Source: Enterococcus_K sp051713825 (GTDB taxonomy: Bacteria > Bacillota > Bacilli > Lactobacillales > Enterococcaceae). From it: 64,000 nt of DNA. Each line of letters begins with the position of its first letter. Within the stretch, counting starts at the first letter, position 1. The DNA is taken from NCBI RefSeq assembly GCF_051713825.1, contig NZ_JBIOQR010000001.1, positions 434,001 through 498,000 of the forward strand. Reading direction: 5' to 3'. Positions 44,595 to 51,691 of this stretch are shown in pieces. The position numbers and the translations under genes were made by a program. The notes under the pieces were generated by a model that worked only from the letters and a program-made list of their open reading frames with translations, was not told the origin of the DNA and made no database searches.

Positions 44595-45869
44595 TTACTG
44601 AGCCTCTTTGATAATTTTATCTGTACCGTCTTGAATATCTTGAGCAATGTCTTTGACGGATACTTTTCCATTGAATGCTTCTTGTAGAGTCTCAGTTTCT
44701 AGAGTTTCCCATTTTATTGTTGCTTGATTAAATGGACGTAACACACCATAGTCAATTTCATCTACAAATGCTTGTGCATTAAAGTCAGGGAAAGATTTTA
44801 CCCACTCTTCTGCTAAACCTTCATATGCTGGAATAGCAGTGCCATTCTCTGCCTGTATAGTATTTCCTTTTTTTGAAGCCATAAAAGTTAAAAATTTTTT
44901 TGCTTCATCTGGATGTTTTGTAGTTGCTGAAATTGAATAACCCAGACCGTTTAGTTGAGCTGCACGTGTCTTTCCTTTTGGAAGAACTGCGATATCAGCA
45001 TTTTCTTTAGTGTACTCATTTTCTTTGAATTGATTAGCCATCCACGAGCCGTGTGTAATCATCGCGACTCTTCCAGATTGAAACATTGCAGCTGGATCAT
45101 TTTCACTAAGTTGCGCACTTGTTGGTGATACCTTCTCTTTTGTTGCCAAGTCGATATACCACTGAAGGGCCTCGACAGTATTTTTAGTATTAAATGTTGA
45201 TTTTGTTCGATCGGCATTCAATTTAGTACCTTCATTTTGGAATATAAAATTATTGTAACCATCTTGTGAATTATTTGAGGCAGCATAGCCATAGATACCC
45301 TTTTCTGGATTTGTAAGTTTTTTCGCTGCCTCTAAAAAAGTGTCCCATGTCCAAGTATCATCAGGATAAGAAACGTCAGCTTCATCAAAGAGTGCTTTAT
45401 TGTACCAAAGTGCAACTGTACTGACGTCTTTTGGAATAGCGTACAGACTACCTTCGTAAGTGTATAAATCTGAGATACCTTTTTTATAATTTTTCAAATC
45501 AATGTTTCCGTTTTTTGTTAGATCATCTAAGTTAAGTAGTGCACCATTTGACATATAACGATAAGATTCATTTGAATGCATGGTAATAATATCTGGAGCT
45601 GTTCCTCCAGTAGCAGCGGCCTCGATTTTCGTCCAATATTGTTCCCAAGGAGTAACTTCTACTTCTACATGTATTGAAGGATTCTCTTTCTCGAAAGCTT
45701 TTGCAATTTCTTTCATGCCTGGAGCTTCATAGGTTTCCCAAACGGAAAACTTTAACGTTATACTTTTGGAATCGCTTGCATTTTTAACATCCTCGTTAGA
45801 ACCACAACCGGATAAACCTAATATTGCTAATGTTAAAGCACCTATCGTAACCCACTTCAAACGTTTCAT
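44595..45869 (-). CDS. Alpha-galactoside ABC substrate-binding lipoprotein
   Basis: A 424-residue secreted lipoprotein; lipobox ILGLSGCG with Cys22. The mature protein matches family 1 sugar-binding proteins (KFSVWETYEAPGMKEIAKAF, WEQYWTKIEAAATGG, ITHGSWMANQF). Start chosen at ATG 45869 because AGGAGG lies 7 bases upstream; a longer frame to 45983 has no site. First gene of the operon ending in the GH36 enzyme. Confidence 0.92.
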   Translation of the reverse strand: MKRLKWVTIGALTLAILGLSGCGSNEDVKNASDSKSITLKFSVWETYEAPGMKEIAKAFEKENPSIHVEVEVTPWEQYWTKIEAAATGGTAPDIITMHSNESYRYMSNGALLNLDDLTKNGNIDLKNYKKGISDLYTYEGSLYAIPKDVSTVALWYNKALFDEADVSYPDDTWTWDTFLEAAKKLTNPEKGIYGYAASNNSQDGYNNFIFQNEGTKLNADRTKSTFNTKNTVEALQWYIDLATKEKVSPTSAQLSENDPAAMFQSGRVAMITHGSWMANQFKENEYTKENADIAVLPKGKTRAAQLNGLGYSISATTKHPDEAKKFLTFMASKKGNTIQAENGTAIPAYEGLAEEWVKSFPDFNAQAFVDEIDYGVLRPFNQATIKWETLETETLQEAFNGKVSVKDIAQDIQDGTDKIIKEAQ

Positions 45870-45901
45870 AATAAAACCTCCTAATATTTGTTTACTACAA
45901 C

Positions 45902-45918
45902 TAAACACTAAATGTTTA
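45902..45918. promoter_or_regulatory. Probable operator of the alpha-galactoside operon
   Basis: TAAACACTAAATGTTTA is a 17-base inverted repeat (TAAACA / TGTTTA) located 33 bases upstream of the binding-protein gene, in the intergenic DNA shared with the LacI gene. Confidence 0.6.
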
Positions 45919-46056
45919 CCAAATAATCTGTCAATACTAAAAATAAAAAAAGTTGAAAAATCGAAATAAGTCTTTATAATCAAGGTTTTTTATGCTAATT
46001 TATAAGATGGAAACGGATAGTTAAGTATGAATAATGGAAAAAAAGGAGTGAAATAC

Positions 46057-47097
46057 ATGGTAAACATTCGTGATGTTGCAAAAAAAGCTCAAGTTTCTCC
46101 GGGAACTGTTTCCCGTATTTTAAATAATGATTCTAGCTTATCTGTGAATGAGAAAACGAGAAAACGAGTCTACCAAGTATGTGAAGAATTACAATATATT
46201 CCACGAAAGTATAAAAATAGAAACCAACAGAATTCTATTGGTATTATTTCCGCAATATCAAGAGAAGAGGAGATGGATGATTTATATTATCGTCAAATTA
46301 GAGAAAAGGTGATTCAATCTGCTAAAGAAATGGATTATCGAGTAGACTTCATGATTCATTTGCCTAATTTAGAAAATAGTTGGGAACGAGTGAAGGAAGT
46401 TAATTGTGTCATTGTTATGGGATACATTCATCAAGAAATTCATCAACAAATTTATCAATTGAACTCACATATGATTATTGTAGACGACTATTATTGTTCA
46501 CCTGAGTATTCTTCTGTATCTGTTGATTTTCATAAAGAAATGTTAGGTATGCTAGATCATGTCTATGCAATGGGGCATCAACGAATTGCTTTTATTGGAG
46601 GTAAAAACCAACGATTGACTCTGAATAAGAAGCACGTTGCCGATGGTTTGGGAGATCGTGAGCAAGCTTATTCAGAGTGGATTGCAGACCATAAGATGGA
46701 GAACTATCACAGAGCTTTTATTGGTGAACAGTGGTATGCGCAAACAGGTTATGATTTAACTGATAAGTTGTTGAGTGAGAAAAAAGAGCTACCTACTGTT
46801 ATCATTGCTGCCTCAGATATGTTAGCTCTAGGCGTTTTGAGAAGACTTAATGAAGAAAATATTCAGGTCCCTAAAAATATCTCGATTTGTAGCTTTGATG
46901 ATTTGGAGATGGCTGCGTTCTTGACACCGTCGCTGACTACGCAAAAAATTGACATAGATACGATGGTGTCTTGGATTATGAAGCTTTGTCAAAATATGAT
47001 GAATGAAGAAAATAATGTGCCAACGCGTATTGTGATATCAGGAAAATTAGTTGAAAGAGAGAGTTTACAGGAAGTAAATAAGATGGAAATTTTATAG
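46057..47097 (+). CDS. LacI-family regulator (MsmR/RafR-like) of the GH36 operon
   Basis: A 346-residue repressor: helix-turn-helix NIRDVAKKAQVSPGTVSRILNND at the N-terminus and an effector domain with AIIAASDMLALG and CSFDDLEMAAFLTPSLTT. Start at ATG 46057 follows AAAGGAG; the frame could extend to 46027 without a site. Divergent from the GH36/ABC operon and so its likely regulator, replacing the AraC-type MsmR of streptococci. Confidence 0.9.
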   Translation: MVNIRDVAKKAQVSPGTVSRILNNDSSLSVNEKTRKRVYQVCEELQYIPRKYKNRNQQNSIGIISAISREEEMDDLYYRQIREKVIQSAKEMDYRVDFMIHLPNLENSWERVKEVNCVIVMGYIHQEIHQQIYQLNSHMIIVDDYYCSPEYSSVSVDFHKEMLGMLDHVYAMGHQRIAFIGGKNQRLTLNKKHVADGLGDREQAYSEWIADHKMENYHRAFIGEQWYAQTGYDLTDKLLSEKKELPTVIIAASDMLALGVLRRLNEENIQVPKNISICSFDDLEMAAFLTPSLTTQKIDIDTMVSWIMKLCQNMMNEENNVPTRIVISGKLVERESLQEVNKMEIL

Positions 47098-47114
47098 TAA
47101 GAGAGTCTTTTTTG

Positions 47115-47160
47115 AAAAATACGAGTAGCTCCAATAAATAAAAGGGCTACTCGTATTTTT
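47115..47160. terminator. Bidirectional terminator between LacI and menA genes
   Basis: Fifteen-base perfect stem (aaaaatacgagtagc / gctactcgtattttt). The right arm ends at the menA stop codon. Confidence 0.92.
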
Positions 47161-47323
47161 ACAACAAACTACCCATCCAATAAAGAAGGGGATAACCAAT
47201 CATAAGAAATGACATGCTTTTAAGAATGAGGGGGAAGGTCATTCGTTTGTTTTGAATGGTAAAATATTGTTTCAGCATGGGCCACATAAAAGGGGTGAAG
47301 GCAAAAACTAGTAATAGGGTCCA
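47159..47323 (-). pseudogene. menA: menA, 3' part (split by IS)
   Basis: Fifty-five codons including the stop, reading WTLLLVFAFTPFMWP at the junction and ending MGSLL. Joined to the 5' part at 49074 they give an uninterrupted 299-residue MenA. The split is caused by the IS at 47324-49064. Confidence 0.85.
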
Positions 47324-47470
47324 GGGGCTGCTGAAAAAGTCTCTGACAATTTTACAAAAATAAAGAAAAATAGTGGTTGAGAAAACGTCTATTTTTCTTT
47401 TTTTTTGTATAAAAAACCCATTGTATAGCCATTTATTGGTATAATAGAAGAAGTGGAAGGAGTGCTTTAA

Positions 47471-48961
47471 ATGCTAGATAAGGGACGTCAAACGAGCTTA
47501 GAAGTAGGCATGTATTCAGGTTTATATGATATTTTGATTGAAAAGGATAATTTTTGGAGACAAATCAATGAAACGGTTGATTTTTCTTTTATTTATGCTG
47601 AAGTAAAACAAAATTATTCAGAAACAGCTGGTCGGCCAGCTGAATGCCCCATTCTCCTCTTTAAACTAATCTTATTAAAAACCTCGTATAAGCTATCAGA
47701 CCGCGATTTGATTGCTCGTTTACGTACGGATATGCAAATGAAATACTTCCTAGAATATGAACCAGAAGAAACTGAATTTATGGCTCCTAGCTTACTTTCT
47801 AAGTTCCGTCACCTACGCTTGAAAAATACGAATCTATTGGACTTACTTCTCACAAAAACTGTCGAAATCGCCTTGGACAAAGGCGTAATTGAAGTGGAAA
47901 ATAAATTAATTCAAGATTCTACCCACTCGAATGCCATGTTCCAACACGTTTCGCCAAGAGAAGAAATTATCAAACGAGCGAAAGAAGTAAGAAAAGCCGT
48001 GTATGCTGTTGCCCCTCAAATGAAAGAAAAAATGCCAAAGAAAAAGGAACATACGGGGATCCTTGAAGACACCCTCCACTATGCAAATGAAGTGATAAAA
48101 GTGATTGAAACAGAGGGTGGTTTTGATAACTGCACAGCCGTGATGGAGCGAATGAATTACTTAAAAGAAGGCATCGAAGAAACAGAGGGAGCGTTTGAAT
48201 TTTCTAAAGATCAAGAGGCAAAAGTTGGGCATAAGACGGCGGACACCGCTTTTTTTGGCTACAAAACACACCTTGCTTTAACTCCTGAACGAATCGTTAC
48301 AGCCGCGACGATTACCAGTGGCGAAAAACCTGACGGCAAAGAAATGAAGACACTCGTCGAAAAAAGCCAACATGCAGGGATTGAAGTCAAGGCAATTATT
48401 GGAGATGGTGCGTATTCAGAGACGGATAATTTGAATTACGCAAAAGCAAACGGAATGAAACTAGTATCGAAGTTAAGTAAGTCAGTCACTCATGGGAATG
48501 GAAAAAACAAGGATAAATTCGCGTACAATAAAGATGCAGAAATGTATGTTTGCCTAGCAGGACACATGGCAATTAAAAAGAGAAAGTCAGGAAGTAAATG
48601 CGATAAAAAGGGAGTAGACTCGCGTGTAGAGGCCTATTTCTTTGACGTGGAAAAATGCAAAAGATGTCCGTTTCGCGAGGGTTGTTATACTGATGGAGCG
48701 AAAACAAAAACTTTCTCAGTAAAAATAAAGTCAGATACACATATCGCTCATATGGATTATATGGAAACCGAAGAATTTAAAGAGCTTTATAAAGAGCGGT
48801 ATAAAATAGAGGCTAAGAATGCGGAGTTGAAAGGTCGATACAATTATGGAACCGCACAAAGCTGTGGTCTATTAGGGATGACCATCCAAGGGGCGAGTAC
48901 GCTGTTTTTAGCTAATATGAAACGAATTATCAAGTTAGAAAAGGAAAATACGGGGAAATAG
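47471..48961 (+). CDS. DDE transposase (IS1182 family)
   Basis: A 496-residue transposase. N-terminal region has the IS1182/IS5-type GRPAECPILLFKLILLK and TDMQMKYFL segments. Likely catalytic residues are Asp in QDSTHSNA (about 149), Asp in IGDGAYSE (about 305) and Glu in IEAKNAELKGRYN (about 440), with a Cys-rich insert (CKRCPFREGC). The frame is intact. Ribosome site GGAAGGAG. It moves the surrounding IS by cut-and-paste or copy-out transfer. Confidence 0.88.
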   Translation: MLDKGRQTSLEVGMYSGLYDILIEKDNFWRQINETVDFSFIYAEVKQNYSETAGRPAECPILLFKLILLKTSYKLSDRDLIARLRTDMQMKYFLEYEPEETEFMAPSLLSKFRHLRLKNTNLLDLLLTKTVEIALDKGVIEVENKLIQDSTHSNAMFQHVSPREEIIKRAKEVRKAVYAVAPQMKEKMPKKKEHTGILEDTLHYANEVIKVIETEGGFDNCTAVMERMNYLKEGIEETEGAFEFSKDQEAKVGHKTADTAFFGYKTHLALTPERIVTAATITSGEKPDGKEMKTLVEKSQHAGIEVKAIIGDGAYSETDNLNYAKANGMKLVSKLSKSVTHGNGKNKDKFAYNKDAEMYVCLAGHMAIKKRKSGSKCDKKGVDSRVEAYFFDVEKCKRCPFREGCYTDGAKTKTFSVKIKSDTHIAHMDYMETEEFKELYKERYKIEAKNAELKGRYNYGTAQSCGLLGMTIQGASTLFLANMKRIIKLEKENTGK

Positions 48962-48994
48962 AGGGTAGATTCCCTTTATTATTATGAAAATACA

Positions 48995-49042
48995 CAAAAA
49001 ACAGTGAAATTCTTTTTTTTTGAAGAATTCCACTGTTTTTTT
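48995..49042 (+). terminator. Terminator inside the right end of the IS
   Basis: aaaaaacagtg pairs with cactgtttttt, with an inner aattc/gaatt stem; it ends transposase transcription before the IS boundary and also faces the truncated menA frame. Confidence 0.75.
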
Positions 49043-49073
49043 GTGAGTGTTTTTCAGCAGCCTCTAGGGTCCA

Positions 49074-49808
49074 CGGTTCTTTTTTCGAAAGAACTGCTGC
49101 GGCAATCCAGATAAAAATTGTGGCAGTGACTAGTTGTAAAAGACGAACACTGGCTTGTTTGCCTAAATAGTAGACAAGGGTTTTTCGCCCATTTTTGATA
49201 TCTTCATCTAGGTCACAGGTGTTATTGGCTAAAAGATTGTTAAACATACAAAGGATCATCGGGAAAAAAGCCAAAAAACTATTTAGTAAGAAGTCCTTAT
49301 CTAAAGTTACTGTAGGAAAGCTAGTCAGATAGGCACTCATCATAGGGATCATAAAACCACTTAAAATAGCTGGAACAATCTCAGCGATAGGTAAACTATT
49401 GATGGGTTTTCTTCCGTAAGAATAACCTAGACCAATAGAATAACCGAGTGCACCTAACAGGATAATGTACCAATCTGAGTAATAGGCTAAAAGCAGGCCG
49501 CAGACCAATGAGAGTCCGAGAAAGAGAAGGAAATAATTGCGGACGGTTTTTAGTAAGAGATGCTCTCGGCCAACGATGTTTGTTTGTGATTGATAGGTTG
49601 AATCCTGGGCATTTTGATAGTCCATATAGTTATTAAAGATGTTCACCGCAATATGGATAAGTAGTAAAGTCAAGGTGAATAAGAGTATGCGCCAGCTGAA
49701 GAATTGCCCATAAGTATAATTAGAGTAAGCAATCCCTAGTAGGATTAGAAAGAGGTTGAGGGGAGCAGTGTAAATCTCGCCTAACTCCCATAAAATTTTG
49801 AATGTCAT
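49074..49808 (-). pseudogene. menA: menA (1,4-dihydroxy-2-naphthoate prenyltransferase), 5' part
   Basis: The first 245 codons of a UbiA-type membrane prenyltransferase. Both prenyl-diphosphate/metal motifs are present: NNYMDYQNAQD (about 60) and NNTCDLDEDIKNGRK (about 195). MenA attaches the isoprenoid tail in (demethyl)menaquinone synthesis. The IS interrupts it after KKEP; read-through into the IS yields 48 foreign codons to a stop at 48930. The last two membrane helices are lost, so the product is very likely inactive and the strain quinone-deficient unless another copy exists. Confidence 0.9.
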
Positions 49809-49835
49809 TACAAGAACTCCTCAATAGAAATAGAG

Positions 49836-49896
49836 ACAGACTAAGAAGCAAGGCGGGTTTATCGAAAGCCACCCGACAAATCTTAGTCTGTTTTTA
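49836..49896. terminator. Hairpin upstream of menA
   Basis: acagactaaga pairs with tcttagtctgt, with an inner cgggt/acccg stem and T5 on the plus-strand side. It lies between two minus-strand genes and may end transcription of the 49962 gene. Confidence 0.6.
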
Positions 49897-49961
49897 TTTG
49901 ATTTTGTTTATTCATTTTTTAGGAAAAATAATCGCCTAGTAATTCTTGAAAAAAGTAGCAC

Positions 49962-50762
49962 CTAGTCAATCTTTGTCCAGTCTTCAATGGTTTTTCCGGA
50001 AGAGTCTTTTAGCTCTAACCAGCTATTTGTTCCAGCAAAATATAAGAACAAGCCGACTTCATTAACGCTTTTTAGGACTAAGTCAGTTGTGGTGACAAAG
50101 TTTTTAAAGGAGTCTGCATTATCGTCACGAATTTTTTGCCCCATTTTTGCCGAGAATCCAAGGGAACCGTCTTTATTTAGTGGGGCTTCCGGCATCATAG
50201 TGGCCCCTTTTTTAATCAGCATCTCGTTGCGTTTTTGCCAAAGGACGGTGGCTTTGCTTTGTCTAGTTTCTACAAAAAATTCAATCTCGCTGACTTCTTT
50301 ACTCCATTTATGGCGTGTTTTTGCTGGCTTTTTCTTTTCTGCTGTAGGTAGCATAGGTGCTAAGCTATAGCCGAATTTTGAAAGAACAAACAGAAGCCAA
50401 TCCTTTGTTTTGGAAACAGTCGGATGGTAGTTTTTTGGCACAGCGATTTCGGGAGAGAGTTTGGTCACAGCTGACTGTGTTTCTTTTGCTTCTTCAAAAA
50501 TCACTTGTTCTAGATAATCGAGCTCTTCGTCCCATGAAGAAGAGACAGTGATTAGTTGATCAAACTCAAAGGGAAGTGCTGCGGGAATGTCAGGTGATTT
50601 TCCAATGGCAAGAAATTGTCTATTCTTAAGGAAAAACAGTAGTTGTTTGTCAGAGCCTGATTTAGGAATGATTTGTGTGTCAATCAAAGTAATGACGGGT
50701 GAGTTCTCGCCGGTTATGATAGTCTGTGTCTCTGTTAGTTGAATGGATAATGTAAGTTCCAT
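49962..50762 (-). CDS. Uncharacterised protein
   Basis: A 266-residue soluble protein with no signal or membrane segment. The N-terminal 90 residues are beta-rich; the middle is Lys-rich (KKKPAKTRHKWSK); the C-terminal 90 residues include KKGATMMPEAPLNKDGS and GLFLYFAGTNSWLELKD. I do not recognise a family. It has an AGAAGGAA ribosome site and lies upstream of menA in the same direction, separated by a hairpin. Confidence 0.65.
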   Translation of the reverse strand: MELTLSIQLTETQTIITGENSPVITLIDTQIIPKSGSDKQLLFFLKNRQFLAIGKSPDIPAALPFEFDQLITVSSSWDEELDYLEQVIFEEAKETQSAVTKLSPEIAVPKNYHPTVSKTKDWLLFVLSKFGYSLAPMLPTAEKKKPAKTRHKWSKEVSEIEFFVETRQSKATVLWQKRNEMLIKKGATMMPEAPLNKDGSLGFSAKMGQKIRDDNADSFKNFVTTTDLVLKSVNEVGLFLYFAGTNSWLELKDSSGKTIEDWTKID

Positions 50763-51089
50763 AGGGATTCCTTCTTCTCAAATAGTTTTGATGTCACGCG
50801 AAAGTTTTGTTGAATATACCTTTGCTTGATTTTACCATGAAGTGGGCGTAATCACCTAGGCTTATGCAATAAAATGAACGAGCGAAATCTGAATGAACAA
50901 CTGGATAAATAAGTAGATGAGTGTCTTGGAATTTGATAGTATTTGATTTTTTAGGTTATACATGAGGGGACAAGTTAACGTACGCGAACTGTAACGCAAC
51001 TTGCAAAATAGGTGAGTCTAAAGCAGTAAGGGCTTGCTAAATGGGCTGTATAGTTGTACAATTGTTTTTGAAAGAGAAGCATGCGTCAA

Positions 51090-51187
51090 CATGCCCTCCT
51101 ACAGCTAAGTCGTAATGACAGTTGCCTTTAAGTTTAATGCAAATGCACTAAACCATCCAACTGGCTAAAGTTGAGGATGGTTTTTTT
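51090..51187 (+). ncRNA. Candidate antisense RNA of a type I toxin-antitoxin locus
   Basis: The plus strand ends in a terminator at 51150-51187 that faces the small toxin gene. A segment at 51110-51122 (tcgtaatgacagt) is a near copy of 51265-51275 (tcgtaaacagt), which overlaps the toxin's start codon region on the opposite strand. A transcript through 51110 would therefore pair with the toxin mRNA start, as RNA II does in the par locus of plasmid pAD1. The 5' end and promoter are not resolved. Confidence 0.5.
51150..51187 (+). terminator. Terminator shared by the type I toxin-antitoxin locus
   Basis: aaaccatcc pairs with ggatggttt, with an inner aact/agtt stem and T7 on the plus strand. It lies between the convergent toxin gene and the antisense candidate. 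Confidence 0.85.
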
Positions 51188-51194
51188 GTGCACG

Positions 51195-51278
51195 TTACTT
51201 CTTGTCGTTGTTTGAGTTGATAGTTAATACCAACACAACAAACGCAATCATAAGACTCAAGGTCTCGTAAACAGTCAC
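51195..51278 (-). CDS. TxpA/holin-like type I toxin peptide (27 residues)
   Basis: GTG start with AGGAG 6-10 bases upstream. The peptide, MTVYETLSLMIAFVVLVLTI followed by a polar tail ending in NNDKK, has the MxxYExLxLMI start and single membrane span typical of TxpA/BsrG and putative holin-like toxins of Bacillus and Enterococcus. Such peptides insert in the membrane when over-made. Flanking direct repeats and a facing terminator match an antisense-RNA-controlled locus. The membrane span is short, so it may be a weakened variant. Confidence 0.7.
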   Translation of the reverse strand: MTVYETLSLMIAFVVLVLTINSNNDKK

Positions 51279-51354
51279 AGGCTACTCCTCTCGATTGATA
51301 GAGCAGCAAGGTCATTTTTTTAGTTTTTTAAAACCTTTCATTTCTTTCCTTGAG

Positions 51355-51383
51355 TTGACAAAAAGTGCGGAACTTGTTATATT
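51355..51383 (+). promoter_or_regulatory. Strong promoter of the mutS2-like gene
   Basis: TTGACA (51355-51360), 17-base spacer and TATATT (51378-51383) preceded by TG, an extended -10. It drives a leader of about 300 bases. Confidence 0.85.
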
Positions 51384-51389
51384 CTTCAT

Positions 51390-51630
51390 GAGAATAAATA
51401 AAAAGACCTAGAGAAGAACGGGGACTGTTTTGTGAGTGTAGTAGGTATCTAATTTGTGAGTTGAATAGCTAGTAAACTGAGAGGTTTATTTGGCGTGCTT
51501 ATCAAGTGATACCTGTCGATTATAGAAAATAATTGTGTTTTAAGAGAGTCTGACTATTGGAAGGCTCTGATTAAAAACAACAAATTATTTAGACTGGGAG
51601 CATAGATATTTCCCAGTCTATTTTTTTATG
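51390..51630 (+). promoter_or_regulatory. Structured leader with terminator (attenuator candidate) before mutS2-like gene
   Basis: The leader ends in a strong intrinsic terminator (agactggga / tcccagtct plus T7, 51591-51626), 62 bases before the gene. Upstream, aggtatc near 51443 can pair with gatacct near 51511. AGTCT at 51547-51551 is complementary to the 5' arm of the terminator, so an alternative fold could prevent termination. A tiny frame, GTG AGT GTA GTA GGT ATC TAA, starts near 51433 after a GGGGA stretch and could be a leader peptide. An independent small RNA is the alternative reading. Confidence 0.6.
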
Positions 51631-51691
51631 CCACTCTAGGGTTCTATTTATTTATTGGGACGGGTATCTCTTTTTTGAAAGGATGAAAGAG

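Larger units (their letters stand above)
47324..49064 (+). mobile_element. Complete 1741-bp insertion sequence, IS1182-like, in menA
   Basis: Ends are 15-base inverted repeats with one mismatch (ggggctgctgaaaaa at the left; complement of gaggctgctgaaaaa at the right). A 9-base target duplication, tagggtcca, flanks it at 47315-47323 and 49065-49073. One transposase gene fills most of it. Intact ends, an exact target duplication and an open transposase frame indicate a recent, possibly active copy. Confidence 0.92.

Noticed and set aside
48930..49064. Extension of the menA frame into the IS as part of a real protein
   Set aside because: These 48 codons lie within the IS and are antisense to its end; they are an artefact of the insertion.
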